A DNA stretch of 64,000 nt. Origin: Mytilus californianus (taxonomy: Eukaryota > Mollusca > Bivalvia > Mytilida > Mytilidae). Shown here in pieces: positions 34,918 through 46,664 of the stretch. The notes below the pieces were generated by a model that saw nothing but the letters and a program-made list of their open reading frames with translations, ran no database searches and had not been told where the DNA came from. The position numbers and the translations under genes are program-made. Within the stretch, counting starts at the first letter, position 1. Each line of letters starts with the position of its first letter. The stretch lies in NCBI RefSeq assembly GCF_021869535.1, contig NW_026262668.1, positions 23,689,732 to 23,753,731 of the forward strand, given 5' to 3'.

Positions 34918-35160
34918 TTTGGCCTTTGTTAGTCTTGTATCATTTTTAATTTTAGTTTCTTGTGTATAATTTGGAGTTTAGTATGACGTCCATTATCACT
35001 AAACTAGTATACATATTTGTTTAGGGGCCAGCTGAAGGACGCCTCCGGGTGCGGGAGTTTCTCGCTGCATTGAAGACCCATTGGTGGCCTTCGGCTGTTG
35101 TCTGCTCTATGGTCGAGTTGTCTCTTTGACACATTCCCCATTTCCATTCTCAATTTTATT
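34918..35160 (+). repeat. Dispersed repeat family B, copy 1
   Basis: GGCCTTTGTTAGTCTTGTAT, then GGGGCCAGCTGAAGGACGCC, GAAGACCCATTGGTGGCCTT and CTCTTTGACACATTCCCCAT. Same orientation and order as 38325-38570. Confidence 0.85.
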
Positions 35161-36159
35161 AAAATACACCTTGGAATGGCAACATAACATTCAGTAATAA
35201 TTGGTTGCAGGTAACCAATAAAATTAACCACTAATGTATTAGATAGAATATACCGTTTTGTGTGGTCCTCACAGTTACCATATATGTTGCTGTATCGACC
35301 TAAGTTATGACAATTTTGAATCAATGACATTAATAAACCTATAACAATGAACGATGATACTTTAATTTCATTGCTTCATTTCTATACTTGTGAATTTTTC
35401 TATACAACTTATTCTTACAATGACTGATGTTGTTGCAGGAAAAATGATGGGCGGTAAATGATAAACTTTAACAATTGAAAATAATTAGGTTTGCAGAATT
35501 GGCATAGTAACAGTTACAAAAATATGTAGATCACTGATAAATAATTATAACGAAGCTTTGTAGTTCATTTAATTTGTCACACCAGTCAAGATGACTGATT
35601 ATTTCCTCAGGTTTTAATTTTGCGTTTTTTACATTTGATTTTATATATATATGTGTATTTTTTCATCATTATTAGGTGCTACAACGTAGATCGAAACTGC
35701 CTTACAACATCTTTTAATTTGCTCTGGTGTCGTTTCATTTAATAGACATTCAAACCCGACCAGTCACATATTCAGTTAGAAAAAAAAAGTCATGTGTTTC
35801 ATTTTTAAAAGATGTAAACCTTTTCATTTAATTTTCTTTTGCATATTCATTAATTTTCAAAATTCACAACCCTCAACAAACATCCAATATGCCTGTTTCA
35901 TTTCATTTAGTACATTAATCTATAAAAGTAAAAACTACACACGAGGATATCTTAATAGAAACTGTCGCGCAGCTAACATATTTTATTGTTGAGTATATAT
36001 TATTTTACAGATAGCAAATCAATCCAATAGCATTCTATGTTTAAAAAAAATGAACTGAATTCTTCAATGTGCGTTAAATCAGATAATACCTGGAAACAAA
36101 TACCCACAATTCAAATGTCTAATTTTGTAATTCATTTGACCATATCAACTTTTTTTTAT
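35161..36159. other. Intergenic stretch
   Basis: No gene seen. Contains the second copy of the 54-bp direct repeat (35789-35842). The open frame 35792-35992 begins inside that repeat and has no domain. Confidence 0.5.
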
Positions 36160-36235
36160 TCGAGCGTCGATGATGAATCGTTTATAGACGAAACGCGTGT
36201 CTGGCGTACACAATTTTAAGCCTTGTATCTATGAT
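36160..36235 (+). repeat. Dispersed repeat family C fragment
   Basis: TTCGAGCGTCGATGATGAAT, then AGACGAAACGCGTGTCTGGC and GCCTTGTATCTATGATGAGT. This signature recurs many times between 44 and 58 kb. Confidence 0.8.
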
Positions 36236-36565
36236 GAGTTTAATTGTTGTTTACTTATTTTTTTTGTATTTTCAAAATATCAGAAAAATATGTTATTAAA
36301 ATGCAACTCTTTTCAAATATTTCCCTAGAAACGAGATGATATTTCATATTATCCATATAAGATAGGCAGAGATCCCTTAATGTTAAATTATATATTTATA
36401 AGTTGATAACGAGAATAATTAGAATTAGCAAAGAAACAAATTCCAAGTTTTGATTATGTTTTATCCTTGTAATAATCAACTCTTTATGTTTCTCAATGAT
36501 ATACATGTAGTTAGTTGTCAGATAATTATGAGTATGAAGAGCATTTGGGCATCCAACTTTTACAG

Positions 36566-36761
36566 CATTCGAGCAAACGCATTTTAAGTATTCGAGCACA
36601 AGATTATTTAAGTATTCGAGCACAAGATTATTTAAGTATTCGAGCAAACGCATTTTAAGTATTCGAGCACAAGTTTATTTAAGTATTCGAGCACAAGTTT
36701 ATTTAAGTATTCGAGCACAAGATTATTTAAGTATTCGAGCACAAGATTATTTAAGTATTCA
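36566..36761 (+). repeat. 24-bp tandem array (about eight units)
   Basis: Unit AGTATTCGAGCACAAGATTATTTA, with variants carrying AAACGCATTTTA or CAAGTTTATTTA in place of CAAGATTATTTA. The AAACGC variant appears twice, 71 bp apart, suggesting higher-order copying. Contiguous, without spacers. Confidence 0.93.
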
Positions 36762-37749
36762 AGTAACTGAGTTGTACAACAATTCATCAACCAAATTTTA
36801 CCGACATGAAATGAAACATATTACACGTTGTCAATTTGGAATCGATCAATTAGAAAATAACAAAATGTTACAAAAAAGTATGATCAAATGAATCAAGTAG
36901 TTTATGTAGAATATATATATAGTAATTATGAAAAATAATAAAAAAGGTAGGAACATTTCTTAAACTCATACAAAGTTTTTGGTATTTTTTTGAAATTTCA
37001 GATTTGATTGAACGCAGATTTTGATGATTAGTATAATATTAATTTATGCAAACTGTGCTACGTCAAATGTCTTCATGTATTATTAATCTTCGCATTCAGT
37101 TGTAACGACATTTATCTGTAAGGAGCCATTACAGTTTCTCACTTGCTCTTCATACTTAGTGTATTTACATTTGTGTATCCCTTAACACTTTACAGTAGTT
37201 GTTATCTACATATTTAGAAGCTAGTCAGAGTTTAGGTTGTAATTGAAAACAGTACAATTAAAGACATTTCTAGAAAATCATTTCCGGAATCAGAAATCTC
37301 AGTTAGAATCGAAAGGGAGATATTTGACTATTTGGGAATTTGACTTGTTTGTGGTAAAGCAGAGCAACACGAAAACTAAAATGAAAATTAATCATTCTTT
37401 TGAAAAAGTGCTAAACACTTATACTACTTCCAAATTAGTTAACTTATAATTTTAGAGTAATATTCGGAAATGAGTTTCGGGAAAGGGCTACACCGTACAA
37501 TGGATAAATAACCGTAACCAATCAAATTTTGTTTTAAATGCACACATGCGCAATTATAAATGCATTGAATTTCATTACATATTCTTCTTCTCTGACAGAA
37601 ATTGGAAAATGTTATTAAAAATAAATGTACAGGTTTTCCTCAAGAAACAACAAAATAAGATTTTCTTATGGTAATTTAATTTATGCTATGATTTGTTTCC
37701 TTATATATCAATAAACAAATTGTTTGTTTATTTTCAGTTCGCATTATCT

Positions 37750-37768
37750 TATATATATATATATATAT
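37750..37768. repeat. (TA)n microsatellite
   Basis: About nine TA units in an otherwise unremarkable AT-rich stretch (36762-37978) in which I see no gene. Confidence 0.95.
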
Positions 37769-37978
37769 GTCATATTTGTTTTTCTTGAGAAAATACCTTT
37801 TTATTAAACGATGGGGTAAATGAACATTATGTTCTACAATTGTATATTTGTGTATCACTGTAAGTTAGTCTTTTTTGAAAACCATAACGAGAAACGCAAT
37901 AAATGACTATTGTTGATTTTTTATATAAATTATATGTGTTTATTCATTTTAGTCAAATTAATTAACGTGTTGGTCCTA

Positions 37979-38090
37979 AATTGCAACTCCCTCCGACTAA
38001 GTTGGCCTTTGTTATTTTACCAGTTCTTTTTAAGCCATTTTGGTTTTGATTCCCAATCTTTTGGTCTCAATAGTGTACAAATGAAGGTTG
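37979..38090 (+). repeat. Family E fragment (weak)
   Basis: TTGCAACTCCCTCCGACTAA followed by GTTGGCCTTTG resembles the start of the forward family E copies at 9625 and 42965. The remainder is too diverged to align by eye. Confidence 0.35.
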
Positions 38091-38239
38091 TTTCAACAAC
38101 ACGTGTCGAATGTACTTAAATAGTATCAAATATTCCGTTACTCAGATGATCAACAACGATTAATTGATTAAAGGTAACAGTAAGTAGTCTACCGATGTTC
38201 AAAGCTCATAAATACATGTTTGTTTTTTCTACATTGGCT

Positions 38240-38570
38240 AGAGGTATAGGGGGAGGGTTGAGATCTCACAAAATATGTTTAACCCCACCGCATTTTTGCC
38301 CCTGTCCCAAGTCAGGAGCCTCTGGTCTTTGTTAGTCTTGAATGTTTTTTTAATTTTAGTTCATTTATATGTTTCGGAGTTTAATGTGACGTCCATTTTC
38401 ACTGAACTAGTACATATTTTTGTTTAGGGGCCAGCTGAAGCCCGCCTCCGGGTGCGGAATTTTCTCACTGTTGAAGACCCATTGGTGGCATTGGGCTGTT
38501 TTTTTTATTTGGATGGGTTGTTTTCTCTTTGACACATTCCCCATTTCCATTTTCAATTTTATTATAAAGA
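38240..38570 (+). repeat. Family B copy 2 joined to a family A module
   Basis: Begins GGTATAGGGGGAGGGTTGAG and runs through ACCCCACCGCATTTTTGCCC and TGTCCCAAGTCAGGAGCC, which match the start of the reverse-strand family A copy at 53157. It then switches to the family B body (CTTTGTTAGTCTTGAATG, GGGGCCAGCTGAAGCCCGCC, CACATTCCCCATTTCCATTT). The two families therefore share a module of about 90 bp. Confidence 0.8.
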
Positions 38571-40066
38571 AGATACAAATCAAGATGAAAAAACAAAACC
38601 GAGGTTATCGCATGAACTCCAAAAGGAAAGAAACCGGGTGCATTGACAGGGTAAGCATCTCCTCCAGAAAAATGATACATACGGTAACCTCAATACTCTA
38701 CTTTATAAAGATAATAGAAATTGCAAAAAGAACTAGACGATAAAACAGATAATACCAACCAATAAGTATCGACTCCTCTGAGAAATTAGACTTACAAACA
38801 AAGAAAACAAAAACAAACGGAATACACATGGTCAAGATAGCCTCTTTCAGAGAAAAATCGTTCGATAATCAATGAATCATACTTTTTATACGACCGCAAA
38901 AAAATTTTTGTGGTCGTATATTGGTATGACGTTGGCGTCGTCGTCGTCGTTGTCGTCGTCGTCCTGCGTCGTCCGAAGACACATTGGTTTTCGCACTCTA
39001 ACTTTAGTTTAAGTGAATGGATCTCTATGAAATTTTACCACAAGGTTCAATACCACAAAAGGAAGGTTGGGATTGATTTTGGGGGTTATGGTACCAACAG
39101 TAAAGGAATTAGGGGCCAAAAAGGGGCAAAAAATAAGCATTTTTGTAACTTCCAGACATAACTTGTGTGTTAGTGTATGGATCTCTCTGACATTGTACCA
39201 CAAGGTTCCATATCACAAAAGGAATGCTGGGATTGATTTTGGGGGTAATTGCCTCAAAATTTTAGGAATTAGGGGCCAAAAAAGGGGCAAAAAACAAGCA
39301 TTTTTCTATTTTCATGACAATAACTTGTGTGTAAGTGTATGGATCTTTCTGAAATTGTACTACAAGGTTCCATATCACAAAGGGAAAGCTGGAATTGAGT
39401 TTGGGGGTAATTGCTGAAACGTTTAGGAATTGGGGGCCAAAAAGGGGCCAAAAATAAGCATTTTTCTAGTTTCCAGACAATAACTTGTGTTCAAGTGTAT
39501 GGATCTCTCTGAAATTGTACTGCAAGGTACCATACCACAAAATGAAGGCTGGGATTGATGATGGAGGTAATTGCCTCAATATTTTAGGAATTAGGGGCCA
39601 AAAAGGGGCAAAAAACAAGCATTTTTCTAGTTTCAGGACAATAACTTGTGTGTAAGTGTATGGATCTTTCTGAAATTGTACTACAATGTTCCATATCACA
39701 AAGGGAAAGATGGGTTTGAGTTTGGGGGTAATTGCCCTAAACGTTTAGGAATTTGGGGCCAAAAAGGGGCCAAAAAACACATTTTCCTAGTTTCCAGACA
39801 ATAACTTGTGTTCAAGTGTATGGATCTCTCTGAAATTGTACTACAAGGTACCATACCACAAAGGGAAGGCTGGAATTGAGTTTGGGGGTGATGAATCATA
39901 AGGGGGTTCAAAAAATTTGGGGGGGGGATTTTTTTTTTTTTATTTTTATTTTCTTTTAAAATTTTCCATTTTAAGTTGGTTATTTCTGATTTATATTTAA
40001 AAGCAATTAATAATGATATGGTAGGAGATACACACCTAACAGGATGTGTAAATTATTATATAATAA

Positions 40067-40275
40067 GTATTGTGCAATAGCAAGAAATTTTCAATTGCAC
40101 AGTATTGCACAATAGCAAGAAATCTTCAATTGCACAGTATTGCGCAATAGCAAGAAATCTTCAATTGCACAGTATTGCGGAATAGCAAGAAATATCCAAT
40201 AGCACAATATTGCGCAATAGCAAGAAATTGTCAATTGTACAGTATTGCGCAATAGCAAGAAATATTTAATGCACA
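40067..40275 (+). repeat. 35-bp tandem array with ATTGCGCAAT palindromes (copy 3)
   Basis: Six units. ATTGCGCAAT is perfect at 40139-40148, 40209-40218 and 40244-40253, and one unit is mutated to ATTGCGGAAT. Confidence 0.92.
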
Positions 40276-40359
40276 GTACCCTTGTGCAAAAGAAGATACT
40301 TAGTATAAATTGCTTATTTCTTGACCAATTTCAATGGGGTTTTATTCTTGAATTCTTGG

Positions 40360-40930
40360 GGTTCTTTAATATGCTGAATCTAACCGTGTATTTAGTTTTT
40401 TGATTTGGGTTCCGTTTTTAAATTGGTCCACAATGAGGTCCAAAGGGTCCAAAATTAAACTTTGTTTGATTTCATCAAAAATTGAATTATTGGGGTTTTT
40501 TGATATGCCGAATCTAACCGTGTATTTAGATTCTTAATTTTTGGTTCCGTTTTCAAATTGGTCTACATTAAGGTCCTAAGGGTCCAAAATTAAACTTAGT
40601 TTGATTTTAACAAAAATTGAATTCTTAGGGTTCTTTGATATGCTGAATCTGAACATGTATTTAGATTTTTTATTATGGGCCCAGTTTTCAAGTTGGTCCA
40701 AATCGGGGTCCAAAATTAAACTTTGTTTGATTTCAACAAAAATTGAATATATGGGGTTCTTTGATATGCTGAATCTAACCATGTATTTAGATTTTTGATT
40801 TTTGGGCCCCGTTATCAACTTTGTCCACATTGAGGTCAAAAGGGTCCAAAATTAAACTTTGTTTGATTTCATCAAAAATTGAATTCTTGGGGTTCTTTGA
40901 TATGCTGAATCTAACCATGTATTTAGATTT
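40360..40930 (+). repeat. About 130-bp tandem array in copy 3 (five units)
   Basis: Same unit as 28631-30380 (TTTGATATGCTGAATCTAA, GGTCCAAAATTAAACTTTGT) but five units instead of about 14. The array-derived frames at 40576-40839 and 40601-40798 are not genes. Confidence 0.9.
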
Positions 40931-41147
40931 TGGATATTGGACCATAATAGGTGAATGTCCAATTTAAAACTTTTAAGTTCTTAGACCACATTCATTCTGT
41001 GTTAGAAACCTATGCTGTGTCAAATATTTAATCACAATCCAAATGCAAAGCTGTATCAAGCTTGAATGTTGTGTCCATACTTGCCCCAACTGTTCAGGGT
41101 TCGACCTCTGCGGTCGTATCAAGCTGCGCCCTGCGGAGCATTTTATT

Positions 41148-41835
41148 TAATTCGCATTTATTTTATTTTCTCCGGTATGATTACTGTGAATTGTAATTGG
41201 AATTTGGTGCGACTGTCATACAAGTGAGATGTTTAGCTAGCTATAAAACCAGGTTCAATCCACCATTTTCTACATAAGAATATGCCTGTACCAAGTCAGA
41301 AATATGACAGTTGTTATCCTTTCGTTTGATGTGTTTGAGCTTTTGATATTTCCATTTGATTAGGGACTTTCCTTTTTGAATTTTCCTCGGAGTTCAGTAT
41401 TTGTGTGATTTTACAATTTTTTGTATAGCATACCTTTTACATTTTTCAAGACAAGATACTTACAACTTGACAAACTTAATGGCCATTCTTATATTGGTTT
41501 TGATGACCCAGTTAATTTCCATTTTGGAATTATATTTTCTTAAATTTTGAAGGACCACTTTGTGATATAGTTTTGATGGCCCATGTTGTTATGCTGACCT
41601 TTTTGATGGCGTAGCTATAAATAACTGCATCCTCATTAATGGTTTATAGTTGTCGTATCTCCTTCAATGTGTATAACAAAAACCTCTTCTTACGAAATTA
41701 TAATAAAGTTAAAGTTGTCAACGTCCTTATTCACAAGTGTCCTTGATCTGAGGTTTTATGCATATGCCTTGTACATTTTTAGGTGTCGATGTTACCTGAT
41801 GCTGTAATTACCAAAATAAGTGTCACCAAAACTGG
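41148..41835. other. Intergenic stretch without recognised elements
   Basis: Nothing supported as gene, RNA or mobile element. Confidence 0.5.
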
Positions 41836-42185
41836 AACATTTATAACAGAAGTCTTAGAAAAGAGGAGATAGAAGGCAACAAGAGGGCCTGTAAGGGAAA
41901 AGATCTGGGAAAAAAAGACAACACCAAACGACTAAACGACAAACAGCAGATAACGAAACACTACACTGAAAATTAAGGATTGAAATACACCAACCCCACT
42001 AAAACCGGGACGGGGGAAGTCTGGTGATCCGGAAAATTGCTGTTCCACTAGTGTTTCCGCCGTGTTACTCCTGTTTAATTCGTAAATGAGCTCTGTCCAG
42101 TGATTATGGGCATCATAAAAAAAGTGTATTGGTAAATGGAAGACATCACCAAATTCATAGGCAATCGGTACATGTAAAAACAAAC
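41836..42185 (+). repeat. Dispersed repeat family F, longer copy
   Basis: ACGACAAACAGCAGATAACG, then CCAACCCCACTAAAACCGGG and TCACCAAATTCATAGGCAAT. Shares words with 8456-8567 and with 57915-58110 (ACCAAATTCATAAACCATCT). Here the 45-bp segment is single-copy. The minus-strand frame 41932-42183 is a translation of the repeat. Confidence 0.6.
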
Positions 42186-42534
42186 TCGCCCGATGTCAAA
42201 AGATTGAAAAGCAAAAATGTTTCAAGAACAAACACCATACATGAATGTTACTGGAACGGACAACACATGTATTGTAAAATGAAATAGCCTAAAATGTTAC
42301 ACCGAAAACTAAAGCAAAAGAAACACAAAGCTCTGAACTCAGTTTCTCCGGGAGGGTAAGCATTTCTTGCTTCACCATTGACACGTAATGTGTTAAGTAT
42401 GAGAAGTAATGGGCATATAGATTTTAACTAGATTCGTATTAACACCTGCAGTCGTAAACATGAAGTTAATATCGACTGATCCTACTGCTACTATCCATTG
42501 CAACATTTGGTCAATGTAACATGGTAAATGTATT

Positions 42535-43155
42535 AGGCAAAGTTGATCTTAGAACTTTGGCTGCTCTGCTTAGGACCTTATGGTTTTAAAGCTTCCCTAA
42601 CGTTATATATTTTTGGCGCTTCAGATTGTACCGTACCTTATGAAGGTTTTAGCAGAACCATGTACTGTGCGCAAGAAAGTCATACGTGTCAAGCCATGTA
42701 TTGAAGATGTATTGATGAGGACAATTATTTGTATGAGCATAAATAATCTCACAAAGCACTGTAAGAGTATTTTTTAACCATTATAATCAGATTACATAAA
42801 ATATATAAAGTATTATTTTCATTCTTTATAGCACTAGACCAATACCGCTGCTGGTGGACTATCTTTCCCCATGCGTAACATCAGCTCAGTATTCAGTTCT
42901 TCAGTACTGACATGATTTATAACACACATTTCATTAATTGTCCGTTTATAAATTTATAAATTATAAAGGAACTGATGTTCCAACTCCCTCATAGAAAGTT
43001 GACTTTAGATGGACTTGTTTATTATTTTTAGATCCTTGTTGGTCTTATAGTTTTAACATGTTTCAGTACTTGTACATGTGTGGTTTTGAAATATTCGGCC
43101 TTGACTGTTTCTGATGGATATTATTCAAGATTTGGACGCATAAAATTCATTTAGT
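42535..43155. repeat. Family E inverted pair
   Basis: A reverse copy (42535-42670; TTAGGCAAAGTTGATCTTAG to GTACCGTACCTTATGAAGGT) is followed 300 bp later by a forward copy (42965-43155; CAACTCCCTCATAGAAAGTT to ATTTGGACGCATAAAATTCA). This mirrors the inverted pair at 7.8/9.6 kb in the intron. Confidence 0.5.
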
Positions 43156-44059
43156 TATTTTCATTTTCATCAGAAGGCATTTCGTGTGAATTTCTCCAGG
43201 CAAAGATAAAAGCAATACGTTTGGTAATCTTTTAAAGTGAGATATGTTATATGTATTGAGTATCTTCGATTATTTAGGTATACACATTCGTTTGATGGTA
43301 GGTACCCATTTAAACTGGAAAAAAACCAACAAAATTTAAATACACTGAAAGAATAAAAAACAACAAGAAAAAAAAAACATAGGAAAGTTTTTACATGATC
43401 TTTAGGTCAATATTCATGTCACAGATGACGTTTATAGAGGATAACATTAAACACAAATTATTTTAGTACCTTTTCGGTTTTTTGATATAATATTTCTGGT
43501 GAAAAATATATAACAACGTTTGTTCAATAAAGAATAAGTGTTTTTTTTTATAGCATGAACAAGTTTAATGGTTTCGACTGTTTTTGATTTGATTTGTGAT
43601 CAATATTGACGAAACATCTACAGTTATGATATTAATAGATCACCTAAATAAAATTAAAAAAACATGGATTATGAATAAATAACAAAATAACATAAACATA
43701 TCGACATTCACAAAAAATTACTACCTACAGAAGAACAAAATCTTAAATATATAGATATAAATATCTGAAGGCAAATCGTATTTTTTCTTGACTGTGTGAT
43801 TGAAGAAATGGCTCTTACCTATATAGTTATATATAAACGTATCATCATATCAATTTTCAAAAAAAGTTGCCTGAAATTAAGAACATATTATATGTGGAGA
43901 ATGGCGATGATATTTAAATGCTCTGTTATACTTTGAACTACGATGACATCTTCACATAGACCAACACCATGTAAATTTAGGCAACAGTAGTTTAATGATA
44001 TTCCAGCTCATCAATTGATTACAAAGAAAAAACAAGGTAACAAAAACAAACTGATGGAA
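43156..44059. other. Intergenic stretch without recognised elements
   Basis: AT-rich, no supported gene. Confidence 0.5.
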
Positions 44060-44595
44060 ACACATGCACTCTGGTGGACGTTTCGTCGACGATGCTGGCA
44101 TGATATATTCTTGATACTGTTTTGATTCGAGCGCCATTGGTGAGTCTGATCTAGAGGAAACGGACGTGGGGCATACTTCATTATAAGGCCGGTATCTTTG
44201 ATGATTTCTTTATAATACGGATAAAAAGTTGAACAGTCAGTGTATAAAAGGAATACATAGGGTCAATGTTATCCATACTGGCTTCTTATAGGATAACTGG
44301 GAGTCAATATATTAACATACGAAAAAAAGAGATATCGCCATTACCGAGTCGGTATACACCGAATTTAATACAGTTTGTAGTCTAATTGATACGAAACGTG
44401 CGTCTGGCATACTCAAATATAAACCTGATTGGGTTGGTCAATGACACTACTGGTGCACGTTTTGTCCCAGATGGTATCACCAGCCAAATAGTTAGTTTGA
44501 CACGGTTATTTTTTGTAAATCATTTACAACTGTTCTTAAAAGGTTTAAATCTTCGGAAACACTCAGGGTTTTGTACCCCCAAGTATAAATAGCCA
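44060..44595 (+). repeat. Family C fragments, several pieces
   Basis: CTCTGGTGGACGTTTCGTCG, TTTTGATTCGAGCGCCATTG and GGCCGGTATCTTTGATGATT (44070-44215), then a second piece with GATACGAAACGTGCGTCTGG and GATGGTATCACCAGCCAAAT (44384-44495). The frame at 44386-44592 is repeat translation. Confidence 0.65.
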
Positions 44596-44604
44596 TAGCC
44601 GGGG

Positions 44605-44877
44605 TAACCCGAATAATTCAGTCGTTATATTCCACTGCTCTACGATGGCTACATTAACGCCTGAAGGCCTAGTCAATGAAAAATCGTCAAAAAATCATTC
44701 GGAATTAGCTCGGGATTTACCTATCTCGATAACATTTAGCTATTAGCTGATTGGCTCTATCTCACAGACAGCACCAATCAAAATCCTGGATTCCTGACTC
44801 GTTTTTATCGTATAAAGAGTTCAGGCCCTCGCGAGTGGGAGAGTCGATCACGGGGAGGGACTGAATTATTCGGGTTA
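44605..44877. mobile_element. MITE with perfect 19-bp TIRs and 9-bp target duplication
   Basis: The left end TAACCCGAATAATTCAGTC (44605-44623) is the exact reverse complement of the right end (44859-44877). TAGCCGGGG directly flanks both sides (44596-44604 and 44878-44886). Because A and T flank the duplication, it can also be read as 18-bp TIRs with an 11-bp duplication. The 273-bp element has no coding capacity. A 9-bp duplication is characteristic of Mutator-like (MULE) transposition; class is inferred from this alone. The flanking repeat reads through cleanly when the element and one duplication are removed. Confidence 0.9.
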
Positions 44878-44886
44878 TAGCCGGGG

Positions 44887-44965
44887 TCGAACTTTTCAGT
44901 TTTCAATGCTCTTCAACTTTTGGTTAGATTCGAGCGCCACTCGATTTTGTTTTCCAGGTGGATAT
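44887..44965 (+). repeat. Family C fragment
   Basis: CAGTTTTCAATGCTCTTCAA followed by TTAGATTCGAGCGCCACTCG. It is the continuation of the repeat interrupted by the MITE at 44605-44877. Confidence 0.6.
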
Positions 44966-45097
44966 TTTAATCATATCTCGCATATGTAATTACCAGAGGT
45001 GACTTTGTCTACCTTACATGAATAGGTAAAAGGTCAAGGTCGCAACAGATATAAATAATATGGAATTGAGTTGTGATATTTCTTCTACTTTTTAGTA

Positions 45098-45187
45098 AGC
45101 TTTGGATTTTCAAATATTTTGGCCTCGAGCATCACTGAAGAGACATTGATTGTCAAAATGCGCATCTGGTGCAGAAAAAAATGGTAC
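45098..45187 (-). repeat. Dispersed repeat family D, reverse copy
   Basis: TTGGCCTCGAGCATCACTGA, AGAGACATTG, GCGCATCTGGTGCAG and GGTACCG are the reverse complement of words in the tandem family D units at 46800-47403. Confidence 0.8.
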
Positions 45188-46454
45188 CGTTTATGTTATT
45201 TCAGCTATATGTACGTCCTTATATATTGACTTTCAGAAAGAGATGTCCTTATCCTCTACATGATCACTTGGTCAAAGGCCAAGGACAAAACAACTATGAT
45301 GCCGAAAGTGTTTTTGATACAATATTTTTATTTACATTGGTGCAAGTAATTTATATTATGTTTGTGAAAAAACGAAATAAATAATTATTTTATAAGGTCC
45401 GATCGAAGTCTGGTGCTTTTTTCAGTTGTTCTTTTCTAATACGATGGATTGCTTGTGGATGTATATTTCTTTTCCCTTAGTATCAATCAACTACACATTA
45501 ATAAAGGTTACATCACATAATTCAATATTCCATAGATCAGAATTACCAAAGACAAATATGGAAACGCGATATCAAAGATCACAGGATTTCAGGACATGTT
45601 AACCATAAAACTCAAACTTAAAGTTTCAATGCACGATTTTCAAGGTATTGAAGTTAAACCGACTTGTGCTTTATAAAATATATAAAAAGTTGACCGTAAA
45701 TAATAGACAATTGGCAAGAAATCACTTCCAAAATATTGTTTACTAATAGGCTATAAAGGAAGAAAGGCAATTACAAACAATGAACAAACAAGACATTAAG
45801 AATAAGATCATGATGAAAACAGTTTGTAAATTTGACATGTAAAAATGCTTTCTGGCAAACAACAAGTAAACAGAGCAAAAGAATGCAATATTGTATCCAC
45901 TTGCTGTTTTCGACAAACATTCATTCTAAGCTCAATAAACAGGGTTGCTAATTATAAAGAACATAAACAATATTATTGATGTATTGTTCCTGGTTAAGTT
46001 GTATTAGTTCCAATCGAACTATTTTAACAGATTTTCTTACCTTTGACAAAGAAAAATAGTTTGTTCACATGATGCTCATATTGTCCAAGAAGAGTCGTGT
46101 TTTAATTGTTTGACTAGTTTTAAAGCAAAATGTTTTGTTTGATCGATCACGTGTTTAAACCTTCTAAATGGAAAAAAAACTCTTGCGAAGTTCTTTAATT
46201 TCAATTATAATTATATAACTGATGTCCATTCACTCAATAACACACTTGTCAGTGAGTGCTTGCACGTCATACATCCCAGTGATTAGATTAAGGATAATAA
46301 CAAAACTAGAAGGTATGCTTCATATCTTGATCTAACTCTCGATATTGACACAAATGGACGACTTTAAACTAGAAATTATGATAAACCTATTTATTTCAAC
46401 TTTCTAATTGTGAACTTCCCATTTCTTCGCAGTAACATACACTTTGTCCCATAG
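45188..46454. other. Intergenic stretch without recognised elements
   Basis: AT-rich, no supported gene or element. Confidence 0.5.
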
Positions 46455-46456
46455 TA

Positions 46457-46664
46457 CTGTAATTTCAGAAATTATTGCGTACATTTATTATTGCGATTTT
46501 TCAAGAATGGACAAAAATGCGAGTTTTATTATTGCGATTTCGAAAAAATCTGCATACATATCTATGTTCCAGCTATCAGAATGCGAGTTCTTATTATTAC
46601 GATACTGAGCCAGTTCGCATTATTCGCATTAATAAAAACCTCGAAATAATTTCTTAATTTACAG
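46457..46664. mobile_element. TA-flanked MITE with inverted termini
   Basis: The left end CTGTAATTTCAGAAATTATT and the reverse complement of the right end, CTGTAAATTAAGAAATTATT, match at 18 of 20 positions. Weaker complementarity continues inward through TTATTATTGCGA-like words. TA lies on both sides (46455-46456 and 46665-46666), the target of Tc1/mariner-type elements. The 208-bp interior repeats TATTATTGCGAT-like words. No coding capacity; the frame at 46475-46657 is incidental. Confidence 0.7.

Larger units (their letters stand above)
38883..41147 (+). mobile_element. Composite ATACGACCGC repeat, copy 3 (long form)
   Basis: Starts TTTTTATACGACCGC and ends GCGGAGCATTTTATT. Same module order as copy 2: 5' palindrome (38887-38920), GTC stretch, six units of about 160 bp (landmarks near 39015, 39176, 39339, 39499, 39660 and 39819), a G-run and T-rich tract near 39918-39945, the 35-bp array (about 40067-40275), only five units of about 130 bp (40360-40930), and the 3' tail. 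It lies about 5 kb 3' of the Hox stop codon in the same orientation as the two intronic copies. Confidence 0.85.

Noticed and set aside
41095..41115. GGGTTCGACCTC as a pol III B-box or tRNA-derived SINE head
   Set aside because: No matching A-box at the proper distance and no tRNA fold recognised; it is simply part of the conserved 3' tail of the composite element.
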